Positions 1-8,942 are shown, numbered from the stretch's first letter. The stretch: 64,000 nt of DNA from Acidobacteriota bacterium (GCA_016871195.1 VFZN01000006.1:1-64000); one strand, 5' to 3'. The notes: generated by a model not told the origin, from the sequence alone. A program made the numbers and translations.

Positions 1-75
1 CCGCGAGGTCACGGGCTGATCGCTGCGCACGAGGTTACCGCCGGTCGGCCGCGCCGCACAGGAATCGCCGCATGA
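1..75 (+). CDS. 3' end of an upstream gene (partial, unidentified)
   Basis: Frame 1 is open from the window edge to a TGA at 73-75, giving a 24-residue tail that ends ..RPRRTGIAA. The stop overlaps the ATG of the next gene in an ATGA arrangement, which is typical of translationally coupled genes and is the main reason to think the tail is real. Frame 3 is also open here, so this is not certain. In other bacteria the gene before a YacL-like protein is often disA/radA or carD, but the short tail cannot be assigned to any of them. Confidence 0.35.
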   Translation, partial: PRGHGLIAAHEVTAGRPRRTGIAA

Positions 76-1106
76 CGTGGTCACTGCTGATGCGTGTGCC
101 AGGAATAATCGCTGTGGTGGTGACGGCACTGATCTGGCACCCGACCGGCGCAGGGGCATGGGCCGACCTCGTGCTCGGCGTCACCATGGCGCTGGCGTTG
201 CTCTGGGCCGAACGTCGTGTGCACACCGCTCCACTCCCTGGTCTGGCGGGTGCTGTCATCGGCGGCACGCTGGGACTCGCGGTGGCGGGTGCGGCAGGCA
301 AGGCCCTGGTCGCGATCGGTGGAGGTAGCCCGCGTGCGTCCTTCGCGCAGGCGGTCGTGCTGCTGACCGGGCCGTGGCTCGGGGCGGGTCTCGGGTGGCG
401 TCCCGGTCACTGGCTTGAACCGTCGCGGTGGCTGGGCCTCGCACGCACCGCGCCGTCCGATCGCCGTTACAAGATTCTCGACACATCGGTCATCATCGAC
501 GGACGGGTCGCGGACCTGTGCCAGACCGGCTTTCTAGAAGGCACGCTGGTGATTCCGCAGTGTGTCCTCAGGGAACTGCAGAATGTGGCCGACTCGGCCG
601 ATGCGTCACGACGAAACCGTGGACGCCGGGGACTCGACATCGTGCAGAAGATGCAGAAGATGTCCGACCGCGAGGTGCTGGTGTCGGATATCGACTATCC
701 CGACATTCGCGAGGTCGATCTGAAGCTGGTCGAACTGGCCCGCCGTATGCCTGGCAGCATCGTCACCAATGACCTGAACCTCAACAAGGTGGCGCAGGTG
801 CGCGGCGTACTGGTGCTCAACATCAACGAACTCGCTAATGCGCTGAAGCCCGTGGCGCTGCCCGGCGAGCTGATGCGCGTCGCCATCCTGAAGGAAGGCA
901 AGGAACCCAACCAGGGGGTGGCCTATCTCGATGATGGCACCATGGTGGTGGTGGACCACGCCCGGCGTCTCGTCGGACGCACGGTCGACATCAGCGTCAC
1001 CAGCGTGCTGCAGACATCGGCGGGCAAGATGATCTTCGGGCGCCTCCACGAAAGTGCGGCGGGACCGGGCCCCGTGGCGGTCGTGGCATCAGCGGGCGGG
1101 CAGTGA
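72..1106 (+). CDS. PIN/TRAM-domain membrane protein (YacL family)
   Basis: The 344-residue protein has N-terminal hydrophobic segments (about residues 5-125), a PIN nuclease-like domain (about 135-265) and a C-terminal TRAM-type RNA-binding domain (about 275-335). The PIN part starts with [13 protein letters not shown] and continues with [12 protein letters not shown] and [12 protein letters not shown], so the acidic residues that would bind metal are kept. The stretch [13 protein letters not shown] is a hallmark of Bacillus YacL. An AGGA lies 8 bases before the ATG. The family is thought to be a membrane-bound RNase or toxin-like protein, but its substrate is unknown. The gene leads a run that ends in ispDF and gltX, as yacL does in Bacillus. 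Confidence 0.9.
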   Translation: MTWSLLMRVPGIIAVVVTALIWHPTGAGAWADLVLGVTMALALLWAERRVHTAPLPGLAGAVIGGTLGLAVAGAAGKALVAIGGGSPRASFAQAVVLLTGPWLGAGLGWRPGHWLEPSRWLGLARTAPSDRRYKILDTSVIIDGRVADLCQTGFLEGTLVIPQCVLRELQNVADSADASRRNRGRRGLDIVQKMQKMSDREVLVSDIDYPDIREVDLKLVELARRMPGSIVTNDLNLNKVAQVRGVLVLNINELANALKPVALPGELMRVAILKEGKEPNQGVAYLDDGTMVVVDHARRLVGRTVDISVTSVLQTSAGKMIFGRLHESAAGPGPVAVVASAGGQ

Positions 1107-1846
1107 TGCCCGACCTTTTTCATCTGATCTGGACGGTCGCCTTCCTGATTCCGGTGATTGGAATCAGCACCATCGTCTTCGGAGCCGTGTCGCTGTTGTC
1201 GACGCTGGTCGATCGGCGCGGATACACGGCCCATGCCATCGCACGCGGCTGGGCACGGCTCATTCTCGTCGTGACACGTGTGCGCGTGACCGTCGAGGGT
1301 CTGCAGCACCTCGAACCGGGCCGCACGTATGTGTTCGTGGCGAATCATCAAAGCCTGTTCGACATTCCCGTGCTCTTCTGGTCGCTGCCGTTCCAGTTGC
1401 GTATCATTGCGAAGGAATCATTGGGCCGCTTTCCCGTGATCGGGGCCCACCTGAAGCGGTCGGGGCACATGCTGGTCGATCGCAGCCGGCCGGACCGAGC
1501 CGGCATCTTCGGATGGGCGGGACGGCTGACACGTGACGGTCTGTCGCTCATCGTGTTTCCGGAAGGCACGCGCAGTCGCGATGGCCGGGTCCAGCCATTC
1601 AAGGGGGGGAGTTTCTACCTGGCCATGCAGGCTGGCTTGCCCCTGGTCCCGCTGTCGGTGGTGGGCAGTCGGCACGTCATGCGGAAGGGAGAAGTGACGG
1701 CGCGTCCCGGGCGGGTGTCCCTCGTGATTCATCCGCCCATCCACACCCGGCAGAGCGATGCTCCGGCGGCGAGTGAGGTGAGGGCGCTGGCCGAGCAGGT
1801 GCGGCAGGTCATCAGGGCGGGCCCTGACGCCGAAGCCAGCCGCTAG
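1106..1846 (+). CDS. plsC: 1-acyl-sn-glycerol-3-phosphate acyltransferase
   Basis: The 246-residue PlsC-family enzyme transfers an acyl chain to lysophosphatidic acid in phospholipid synthesis at the inner membrane. Residues 5-30 form a membrane segment. The catalytic H(X4)D motif is NHQSLFD (about 80-86), and the glycerolphosphate-binding motif is FPEGTRSRDG (about 149). The ATG at 1106 overlaps the TGA of the preceding gene. A GTG directly before it (1103) is the track start, but the ATG is preferred. The stop overlaps the stop of the convergent dedA gene by 4 bases. Confidence 0.93.
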   Translation: MPDLFHLIWTVAFLIPVIGISTIVFGAVSLLSTLVDRRGYTAHAIARGWARLILVVTRVRVTVEGLQHLEPGRTYVFVANHQSLFDIPVLFWSLPFQLRIIAKESLGRFPVIGAHLKRSGHMLVDRSRPDRAGIFGWAGRLTRDGLSLIVFPEGTRSRDGRVQPFKGGSFYLAMQAGLPLVPLSVVGSRHVMRKGEVTARPGRVSLVIHPPIHTRQSDAPAASEVRALAEQVRQVIRAGPDAEASR

Positions 1847-2484
1847 CGCGACGACCGCAGGCTGCGGGCCACTTCGATGACCAGCGGCAGCACCGACACG
1901 CCGACGATGCCCAGCACCACGAGTTCGAAGTTGTTCTTGACGATGGGAATGTTGCCGAAGGCGTAACCGGCGCCTGCGCAGATAGTCACCCAGAGCACCG
2001 CGCCGACAACATTGAAGACGGCGAAGGTGCGATACGGCATGTCGGCGCCGCCGGCGACGAAGGGCACAAACGTGCGCACGATGGGCACAAACCTGGCGAG
2101 GATGACGGCCTTCCCGCCGTGCGTGACGAAGAACTCGTGAGCCCGTGCCACATGCTCGCGTTTGACGAGCCGTGCCAGCCACCCGGTGCGGGGCGTATCG
2201 AGCGACAGGAACTGATGCGCCAGCCGTCGTCCAACGGCGTAATTGACGGCATCGCCGAGAATCGCCGCCGCGATCAGCAGGACGGCCAGCACGTCGAGAC
2301 GCAGCGCTCCTGTCGCCGCCAGTGCCCCTGCCGCGAAGAGCAGCGAGTCACCGGGCAGGAACGGCGTCACCACAAGACCGGTTTCGGCAAAGATGATGGC
2401 GAACAGGATGCCGTAGAGCACGGTGCCGTACTGGCTGGCCCACAGGGCGAGTTGTTCGTCGGCGTGCAGCAGCAGGTCAAGCAT
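1843..2484 (-). CDS. DedA-family inner-membrane protein (VTT/SNARE-associated domain)
   Basis: The 213-residue polytopic protein has the DedA pattern: FAETGLVVTPFLPGDSLLFAAGALA near the N-terminus, then GDAVNYAVGRRLA, HGGKAVILARFVPIVRTFVPFVAGGADMPY and a C-terminal hydrophobic helix. The Arg/Pro-rich FVPIVRTFVPFVAG region is the core DedA signature. DedA proteins are linked to undecaprenyl-phosphate or phospholipid flipping and to membrane potential. The track start is 22 codons further upstream, but MLDLLLHADEQ is the usual DedA beginning, and the track extension would cross its likely promoter. No Shine-Dalgarno precedes this ATG; a TACACT hexamer lies 9 bases upstream instead. Confidence 0.9.
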   Translation of the reverse strand: MLDLLLHADEQLALWASQYGTVLYGILFAIIFAETGLVVTPFLPGDSLLFAAGALAATGALRLDVLAVLLIAAAILGDAVNYAVGRRLAHQFLSLDTPRTGWLARLVKREHVARAHEFFVTHGGKAVILARFVPIVRTFVPFVAGGADMPYRTFAVFNVVGAVLWVTICAGAGYAFGNIPIVKNNFELVVLGIVGVSVLPLVIEVARSLRSSR

Positions 2485-2493
2485 CAGCCGACC

Positions 2494-2528
2494 AGTGTAC
2501 ACGCACCGGCGGGTACAATACCCGGGTA
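2494..2528. promoter_or_regulatory. Divergent pair of -10 elements for dedA and the B3/B4 gene
   Basis: Only 43 bases separate the two start codons. On the minus strand TACACT (2499-2494) lies 9 bases before the dedA ATG. On the plus strand TACAAT (2514-2519) lies 8 bases before the ATG at 2528. A normal sigma-70 start site would fall on or next to each start codon, so both transcripts would be leaderless. No good -35 box is visible for either, which lowers confidence. Confidence 0.5.
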
Positions 2529-3175
2529 TGACGGCCCTGCCCCAGTTCACGGTTGACGCGGCACTGACGGCGATTGTGCGTCCCGCGGTGCTCTGGTGGG
2601 ACGGCGCACGCGTGACAGATCAGTCCGAGGTGCTCGACCGGGAATTGCCGGAGGCCGAGGTGCGCGTCCGCACGATGCCTCCCGAAGAAACCGCAGCCGT
2701 GCGCACGATGTACAAGCGCATCGGGATCGATCCGACCCGCACCCGCCCCTCGAACGAGGCACTGCTGCGTCGCCTGCGGAAGGGTGATCGCCTGCCGCGC
2801 ATCAACACCATGGTCGATGTCATCAACTGGTGCTCGGTCGAAATGCAGTTGCCCTATGGGCTCTACGATCGGGTCCTGATGCATCCGCCCGTGACGCTGC
2901 GCCTCGGGGCGCCGGAAGAAGAGTACGCGGGCATCCGGAAGGACACGGTGCACGTGGGGGGACGACTGGTCGTGGCCGACGCCGAGGGAGCCTTCGGCAA
3001 TCCCACCTCCGATTCGGCCCGGACGATGGTGACGGCGGCGACGGTTGATGCGCTGGTGGTGGTGTATGCACCAGCTGATGTGAGCGAGCGTCGACTGGCG
3101 CAGGTGCTTGATCTCACCGCCGGGCGCTTGCTGCGGGTGTGCGGAGGGCATGAGGCCGGACGGTGGATGGCGTGA
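2528..3175 (+). CDS. Stand-alone B3/B4 tRNA-binding-domain protein (PheRS beta-like)
   Basis: The 215-residue protein resembles the B3/B4 editing domain of the phenylalanyl-tRNA synthetase beta chain, without the catalytic part. Characteristic stretches are MYKRIGIDPTRTRPSNEALLRR, LPRINTMVDVINWCSVEMQLPYGLYD and the later GAFGNPTSDSARTMVT. Free-standing members exist in many bacteria and may hydrolyse mischarged tRNAs or amino-acid derivatives; that role is inferred. The track start lies 35 codons upstream inside antisense dedA; the ATG at 2528 is chosen because the family homology starts soon after it. The stop overlaps the start of ispDF. Confidence 0.85.
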   Translation: MTALPQFTVDAALTAIVRPAVLWWDGARVTDQSEVLDRELPEAEVRVRTMPPEETAAVRTMYKRIGIDPTRTRPSNEALLRRLRKGDRLPRINTMVDVINWCSVEMQLPYGLYDRVLMHPPVTLRLGAPEEEYAGIRKDTVHVGGRLVVADAEGAFGNPTSDSARTMVTAATVDALVVVYAPADVSERRLAQVLDLTAGRLLRVCGGHEAGRWMA

Positions 3176-4347
3176 TGCCGCGTCCGAGGGTGTCTGCACT
3201 GATAGCGGCCGGAGGGCAGGGGCTCAGGCTCGGTGCGCCCGAGCCCAAGCAGTTCCTCGTCCTCGGGGCCCAGACCATCCTTGAGCACAGCATCGAGCGG
3301 CTGCTGGTGCATCCCGGCGTCGACGAGGTGGTCGTCGCCGTGCCGGCGGATCGGGTGCACGGCGTGGCGGCCCGCTGCCGTGAGAGGGGCTGGCACCGGG
3401 TGACCTGCGTCGAGGGTGGGGCGCGGCGACAGGATTCGGTGGCCGCGGCCTTCGCCGCAGCGAAGACCGACGCCGAGGTGGTCGTGATTCACGACGCGGC
3501 CCGTCCCTTTGTCTCGGCGTCTCTGATTGAGGCCACCATCGAGGCGGCCGTGACCCATGGGGCGGTCATTGCGGCCGTGCCGGTGCGCGACACGGTCAAG
3601 CAGGCGCGGGGAGACCGGACGGCCCCTTCGCGTCCGGTGGCAGGGACGCTGCCTCGCGAAGACATTTTTCTGGCCCAGACGCCGCAGGCGTTTCGTCGCG
3701 AGGTGCTGGCGCGGGCGCTGGCGTCTGGACACGGCCCGGACGTCACCGATGAAGCGATGCTGGTGGAAGCGCAGGGGCAGGCGGTGTTCCTCGTTCCAGG
3801 AGAAGCAACCAACGTGAAGATCACCACACAGGACGACCTTGAGTGGGCGCGGCACCACGTGGCGCGCACCGGCACGATGCGGGTCGGCACCGGCTATGAC
3901 CTGCATCGTCTGGTGGAGGGTCGGCCGCTGATCCTTGGCGGCGTGCACATTCCCTTCGACCGGGGCCTCGACGGTCACTCGGACGCCGACATCGTCTGTC
4001 ATGCGGTGACCGATGCGGTGCTTGGGGCGGCGGCGGCCGGAGACATCGGCCGGCTGTTCCCCGACACCGATCCCCAGTGGACAGGAGCTGACAGCGTACG
4101 GCTCCTTGAAGCCGCCGTCGTTCATCTTCACCAGTGCGGATTTCATGTGAGCAATGTCGATGTCACGGTGATTGCGCAGCGGCCAAAGCTGCTGCCCTAT
4201 CTCGAGGCCATGCGCGGCCGTCTGGCATCGGCCCTCCAGGTGCCCATCGCGTCAGTCAGCATCAAGGGCAAGACCAACGAACAGGTCGACAGCATGGGGC
4301 GGGGGGAATCGATGGCCTGCCACGCGGTCGCCATGGTGGTGTCATGA
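3175..4347 (+). CDS. ispDF: Bifunctional IspD/IspF isoprenoid enzyme
   Basis: The 390-residue protein joins two steps of the MEP pathway. Residues 1-225 are IspD (2-C-methyl-D-erythritol 4-phosphate cytidylyltransferase), with LIAAGGQGLRLG..PKQF and VIHDAARPFV. Residues 232-390 are IspF (2,4-cyclodiphosphate synthase), with GTGYDLHRL, the metal-site GHSDADIVCHAVTDA, GDIGRLFPDTD and KGKTNE. The linker is only a few residues. The ATG at 3175 overlaps the previous stop; a GTG at 3163 is the alternative start. The IspF end overlaps the start of gltX by 4 bases. Confidence 0.95.
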   Translation: MPRPRVSALIAAGGQGLRLGAPEPKQFLVLGAQTILEHSIERLLVHPGVDEVVVAVPADRVHGVAARCRERGWHRVTCVEGGARRQDSVAAAFAAAKTDAEVVVIHDAARPFVSASLIEATIEAAVTHGAVIAAVPVRDTVKQARGDRTAPSRPVAGTLPREDIFLAQTPQAFRREVLARALASGHGPDVTDEAMLVEAQGQAVFLVPGEATNVKITTQDDLEWARHHVARTGTMRVGTGYDLHRLVEGRPLILGGVHIPFDRGLDGHSDADIVCHAVTDAVLGAAAAGDIGRLFPDTDPQWTGADSVRLLEAAVVHLHQCGFHVSNVDVTVIAQRPKLLPYLEAMRGRLASALQVPIASVSIKGKTNEQVDSMGRGESMACHAVAMVVS

Positions 4348-5894
4348 GAGTACGCTTTGCCCCGTCGCCGACCGGGCACCTGCATGTCGGCAATGCGCGC
4401 ACGGCGCTGTTCAACTGGCTGCTGGCCCGCGGGCACGGCGGCACCTTCATTCTCCGCATTGAAGACACCGATCTCGAACGGTCGACGCGCGAGTCGGAAC
4501 AGCGCATCCTCGACGACCTGCGGTGGATGGGGCTGCAGTGGGACGAGGGGGTCGAGTGTGGCGGCGACACGGGGCCGTATCGCCAGACCGAGCGGTTCGA
4601 CATCTATCGCGCCCACACCGAGCGACTGCTGGCGAGTGGTGCGGCGTATCACTGCTTCTGTTCGGAAGAGGCGCTCGAGGCCGATCGGCGTGCCCAGCTG
4701 GCCGCAGGGGTGCCACCCCGCTACAGCGGCACGTGCCGCACGCTGCCGGCCGATGAGGTTGCGCGCCGGCTCGGGGCCGGGCAGACCCCGGTCGTGCGCT
4801 TGCGGGTACCGGCCCATCGAGAGGTGCACTTCGATGACGAGGTGCGCGGGCGCGTGACCTTCCATACCGATGTAATCGGCGACCCGGTGCTGGTGCGGTC
4901 AGACGGCGTTCCGGCCTACAACTATGCCGTGGTCATCGACGATCACCTGATGCATGTGACGCACGTGATTCGAGGTGAAGACCATATCTCGAACACCCCG
5001 CGGCAGGTGCTGATCTACGAGGCGTTCGGGTGGACGCCGCCGGCCTTCGCACACCTGTCGCTGGTGCTTGGCCCCGACCACGCCCCCTTGTCCAAGCGAC
5101 ATGGGGCCACGTCCGTCGCCGAGTTCCGCCAGAAAGGCTACCTGCCCGAGGCACTCGTCAACTATCTGGCACTCATCGGCTGGTCGCCGCGGCGCCTGCC
5201 CGATGGCGGTATTTCCGAGCAGACTGAGCCCTCGTCTGACGAGCTGGTGCCGGCAGCCGAGATGGCCCGTCGTTTCCGCCTGTCGGATGTGTCGCACAGT
5301 GCTGGCGTCTTTGACGAGCAGAAGCTGGCGTGGGTCAACCGGCACTATCTCAAGGGCTGCGAGCCCGAGCGGCTTGTGCGCGAGGCGTTGCCGTTCCTGA
5401 GGCAGGCAGGACTGGTGACCGGTCTGCTGTCGGATGCAGCCGATGCATGGCTGCGCGAGGTACTGCCCCCGACGGTCGCATCAGTTGACCGACTGTCTCA
5501 GATTCCCGATCGACTCACGACCATTTTTCACATGACGGCTGATGCCGTGTTCAATACGCCGGCGCTGACCGACGAGCTCACGGCACCGGCCGCGAGATCG
5601 GTGGCCCTGGCGCTGGCGCGCCTGCTCGACACGACCGGCCCGCTCGAGACGCGTGAACAGTTCCGCGCGCTGGCGACGCAGGTCAGGGACGCGACGGGTC
5701 AGAAGGGGAAGGCGCTGTTCCACCCGATCCGTGTCGTGCTGACCGGGGCGGCCGAAGGGCCTGAGCTTGACCTGCTGGTGCCGGCCATTGATCGGGCGGC
5801 GGTACTGCCGGCGGATGCCGGATTGTCTCCGGTTGTCAGCTGCCGGAGCCGTGCCTTCGCGATCGCCGAACGGCTGACCCGGCATTCGGCATAG
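4344..5894 (+). CDS. gltX: Glutamyl-tRNA synthetase
   Basis: The 516-residue class I synthetase attaches glutamate to tRNA-Glu. The start MRVRFAPSPTGHLHVGNARTAL contains the HIGH-type motif, and the KMSKS-type motif is LSKRHGA (about residue 250). The C-terminal anticodon-binding helical domain follows GWSPR. Cysteines in YHCFCSEEALEADRR and YSGTCR fit the zinc-binding region found in some GltX proteins. The track ORF starts 70 codons earlier inside ispF, but the ATG at 4344 overlaps the ispDF stop and gives the normal N-terminus. Its TAG stop forms part of a TAGAAT hexamer. Confidence 0.96.
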   Translation: MRVRFAPSPTGHLHVGNARTALFNWLLARGHGGTFILRIEDTDLERSTRESEQRILDDLRWMGLQWDEGVECGGDTGPYRQTERFDIYRAHTERLLASGAAYHCFCSEEALEADRRAQLAAGVPPRYSGTCRTLPADEVARRLGAGQTPVVRLRVPAHREVHFDDEVRGRVTFHTDVIGDPVLVRSDGVPAYNYAVVIDDHLMHVTHVIRGEDHISNTPRQVLIYEAFGWTPPAFAHLSLVLGPDHAPLSKRHGATSVAEFRQKGYLPEALVNYLALIGWSPRRLPDGGISEQTEPSSDELVPAAEMARRFRLSDVSHSAGVFDEQKLAWVNRHYLKGCEPERLVREALPFLRQAGLVTGLLSDAADAWLREVLPPTVASVDRLSQIPDRLTTIFHMTADAVFNTPALTDELTAPAARSVALALARLLDTTGPLETREQFRALATQVRDATGQKGKALFHPIRVVLTGAAEGPELDLLVPAIDRAAVLPADAGLSPVVSCRSRAFAIAERLTRHSA

Positions 5895-5945
5895 AATCCC
5901 CCCGCGGGAGCCTGCGGCACGGCATCGTCTCCCGGAGGAGTGCTG
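5892..5945 (+). promoter_or_regulatory. Candidate promoter and leader of the propeller-amidohydrolase gene
   Basis: TAGAAT (5892-5897) starts at the gltX stop codon and could be a -10 box. A leader of about 40 bases follows, ending in a clear Shine-Dalgarno GGAGG (5934-5938) 7 bases before the ATG at 5946. The Shine-Dalgarno decides this start over the GTG at 5940. Confidence 0.45.
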
Positions 5946-8942
5946 ATGTCGATGAAGGCTGGTGTGTGTTCGGCGCTGCTGCTGGCGCTGGTGTCAGTGG
6001 CAGTGCTACAGGCGCAGTCGCGCCAGGCGGCGGCGCCTTCAGCGCCGCCCGTCATTGATCTCACGGTGCAGGAAGGCACCTCAATGGCGGTGGCCATCTC
6101 ACCAGATGGCCGCATGCTCGCTATCGACCTGCAGGGCGGACTCTGGACCGTGCCTGTCGCAGGTGGTGCGGCCACCCGCATCTCAGACATCTACGAAGAC
6201 ATCAGGCAGCCGGTGTGGTCGCCCGACGGCACGGCCATCACGTACTTCTCGTATGCCGAGGGCAACTACGACATCTGGAGCGTGGCGCCGGACGGCAGCC
6301 ACCGCCGCAAGCTGACCTGGGGAGCATTCGATGATCGCGAACCGATGTGGTCGCATGACGGCACGCGGGTCGCCTTCTCGTCGGACCGCGGTGATCACCT
6401 GGGCAGCGACTACAACATCTGGGTGCTGGATGTGCGCACGGGAGAGATGCGCCAGCTGACCAACGACCCGTCGGAAGACTACATGCCCACCTGGTCGCCC
6501 GACGATCGCGAGATCGCGTTCGCATCGACACGCGAAGGCGGCCGCAGCATCTGGGCTGTGTCGGTGGCCGATCTCAAGCAGCGCAAGGTGGTCACGTCTG
6601 AGACGGCCCGTCTCGACGCGCCGTCGTACAGCCCCTCGGGCACACTGGTCTATCACGCGACCACGCCGACGACGAGCCAGTATCTGGTGAACGGTGCGCC
6701 GATCAGCGGTGACGAGAACGTGTTCGCCTTCAGGGCCTCCTGGGCATCACCCACCGAACTGGTGTACGTGTCGGACGGCCGCATCCGTCGACGCACGATC
6801 GGTCAGGCGTCTTCGGCGACCGTGCCGTTCACCGCCGCACTGCAGGTGACGCGGGCCCAGTATCCGCGACGGACGCGCGACTTCACCTCGACGCGTCCGC
6901 GGAGGGCACTCGGCATTGTCCGGCCGATGATCTCACCCGATGGCACGCAGATCGCCTTCGCGGCCGTTGGCGACATCTACGTCGTGCCCTCGACCGGAGG
7001 CACGCCGGTCAACCTCACCAGCGACTCGGCGCTCGACACCGACCCGGCGTGGTCGCCTGACGGCAAGAGCCTCGTCTATTCGTCGGACAAGGACAGCCCG
7101 CAGATGCAGCTGTGGATTCGGGACATGACGACCGGGCAGTCGCGCAAGGTCACGAACCTCGAGACGCAACCGCAGGCCGCGGTCTTTTCGCCGGACGGCA
7201 AGCGGCTGGCGTTCATCAACATCGACGGCATGTGGCGTGTGGCGCCCCTCTCTGTGCTGGACATTGCCACGGGCGCGGTCACCCAGATTCACAACACGCT
7301 GCCGCAGCCGGGCGGCCCGCAGTGGTCTCCCGACGGCATGCGCGTCGCCATCGGCGGCGTGGCGCCCCTCAGCACGCGCTTCCGGGAAGGCACCAACCAG
7401 GTCATGACAATTTCGACGGTGGGTGGGCCGGTCGAATGGCACGCACCCATTCCCATGATGGGCATTGACTCGCGCGGTGGTGGCGGCCCGGCCTGGTCAC
7501 CCGACGGCACGAAGATGGCGGGTGTATACGGCGGCCTGCTGCACGTATGGCCGGTGTCGAATACCGGCGCGCCGCTGGGCCCGCCCCGTGCGGTGACGTC
7601 AGAGCTGGCGCACGCGCCCTCGTGGCAGGGCGATTCGCGGCACATTCTGTATCAGTCGTACGACACGCTCATGATTCTCGACACGATCACCGGAGCCACG
7701 CGCGCCGTGCCCATGTCGTTCGAGTGGACGCCGGCCGTGCCGACCTCGCGGCTCGTGATTCACGCCGGGCGGCTCATCGACATGACGTCGCCCACCCCGC
7801 GCACGAATGTCGATGTGATTGTCGAGGGAAATCGGATTGTGCGCGTCGTGCCGCATTCCGAGAGCAACCGCGGACGCGGACAGTTCATCGACGCGTCGGA
7901 CAAGACCGTCATGCCCGGGCTGACGGAGTTCCACTCGCACCTGCAGAAGGATTACGGCGCCGCACAGGGGCGTGCCTGGCTGGCGTTCGGCATCACGACC
8001 GTGCGCAGCCCCGGCAACACTCCGTACGAAGCGGTCGAAGACCGCGAGGCCGTCGAGGCCGGTGTGCGCCCGGGCCCGCGCGTATTCGGCACCGGCTACC
8101 TGATGGAGTGGGGCCGGGTCTACTACAAGATGGGCATTGCCATTTCGAGCGTGAGCCATCTCGAGATGGAGCTGCAGCGGGCCAAGGTGCTCGAGCACGA
8201 TCTCATCAAGAGCTATGTGCGCCTGCCCGATCCGCAGCAGAAGCGCATGGTCGAGTTTGCCCACAGCATCGGCGTACCAGTGGCGACGCATGAAATCTTC
8301 CCCGCCGCCTTCGTCGGGGTCGACAACACCGAGCACACCGCGGCCTCGAGCCGTCGCGGCTATTCGCCGAAGATGGCGACGCTGCAGCGGTCGTACGAGG
8401 ACGTCGTGCAGCTGTTCGGGCAGAGCCAGCGGATCTTCTGTCCGATGATCTCCGGTGGCGGCACGCGGCAACTGTTCGAGCAGGATGCGGCCCTGAAGGC
8501 CGATCCCCGCTTCCTGCTGTATCCCGGCTGGATTCAGCGCCAGGTGGCGGCGCAGCCGGTGACGATGAACGCCGGTGGCGGCGGTGATCCCCGAGGCGGA
8601 AGCGGACGGATGGTGGTGGACATCATGAAGGCCGGTGGCCTCGTGGTGGCGGGCACGGACACGCCGAACGCCGTCAACCTGCACGGCGAACTGATGTCCT
8701 ACACCATGGCGGGCATGAGCAACTTCGACGCGCTGAAGACGGCGACGGTCAACCCGGCGCGGGCCCTGAACGTCAACGGGGGCACGATCGAGGCCGGCAA
8801 ACTGGCGGATATCATCGTGCTCGACGGCAACCCGCTCGAGAACATCGCCCACACCACGCGCGTGACCGGCGTGGTGGCCAACGGCACCTACCATGCGGTG
8901 TCGGATCTGGTGAAGGGCGGGGCCGCGGCGGGTCGCCGCTAG
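5946..8942 (+). CDS. Secreted TolB-type propeller/amidohydrolase fusion
   Basis: The 998-residue protein begins with a signal peptide (about 1-23, ending VLQAQS). Residues 30-590 carry at least ten TolB/PD40-like propeller repeats with the WSPDG signature. Residues 610-985 form an amidohydrolase domain. HSH (663-665) would bind the first metal, K755 in IKSYVRLP is the likely bridging lysine, H782 lies in THEIFPAAF, and D905 in AGTDTPN is the catalytic aspartate. The closing GKLADIIVLDGNPL is typical of the imidazolonepropionase-like subgroup. The substrate is unknown; the propeller may recognise a peptide or polymer. The gene stands alone after gltX and ends at a hairpin shared with the convergent gene. 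Confidence 0.88.
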   Translation: MSMKAGVCSALLLALVSVAVLQAQSRQAAAPSAPPVIDLTVQEGTSMAVAISPDGRMLAIDLQGGLWTVPVAGGAATRISDIYEDIRQPVWSPDGTAITYFSYAEGNYDIWSVAPDGSHRRKLTWGAFDDREPMWSHDGTRVAFSSDRGDHLGSDYNIWVLDVRTGEMRQLTNDPSEDYMPTWSPDDREIAFASTREGGRSIWAVSVADLKQRKVVTSETARLDAPSYSPSGTLVYHATTPTTSQYLVNGAPISGDENVFAFRASWASPTELVYVSDGRIRRRTIGQASSATVPFTAALQVTRAQYPRRTRDFTSTRPRRALGIVRPMISPDGTQIAFAAVGDIYVVPSTGGTPVNLTSDSALDTDPAWSPDGKSLVYSSDKDSPQMQLWIRDMTTGQSRKVTNLETQPQAAVFSPDGKRLAFINIDGMWRVAPLSVLDIATGAVTQIHNTLPQPGGPQWSPDGMRVAIGGVAPLSTRFREGTNQVMTISTVGGPVEWHAPIPMMGIDSRGGGGPAWSPDGTKMAGVYGGLLHVWPVSNTGAPLGPPRAVTSELAHAPSWQGDSRHILYQSYDTLMILDTITGATRAVPMSFEWTPAVPTSRLVIHAGRLIDMTSPTPRTNVDVIVEGNRIVRVVPHSESNRGRGQFIDASDKTVMPGLTEFHSHLQKDYGAAQGRAWLAFGITTVRSPGNTPYEAVEDREAVEAGVRPGPRVFGTGYLMEWGRVYYKMGIAISSVSHLEMELQRAKVLEHDLIKSYVRLPDPQQKRMVEFAHSIGVPVATHEIFPAAFVGVDNTEHTAASSRRGYSPKMATLQRSYEDVVQLFGQSQRIFCPMISGGGTRQLFEQDAALKADPRFLLYPGWIQRQVAAQPVTMNAGGGGDPRGGSGRMVVDIMKAGGLVVAGTDTPNAVNLHGELMSYTMAGMSNFDALKTATVNPARALNVNGGTIEAGKLADIIVLDGNPLENIAHTTRVTGVVANGTYHAVSDLVKGGAAAGRR

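Noticed and set aside
2863-4146. 427-residue minus-strand ORF antisense to the B3/B4 gene and ispDF
   Set aside because: It lies opposite conserved coding sequence, has a composition typical of GC-rich shadow frames (His/Arg/Gly-rich) and no recognisable domain.
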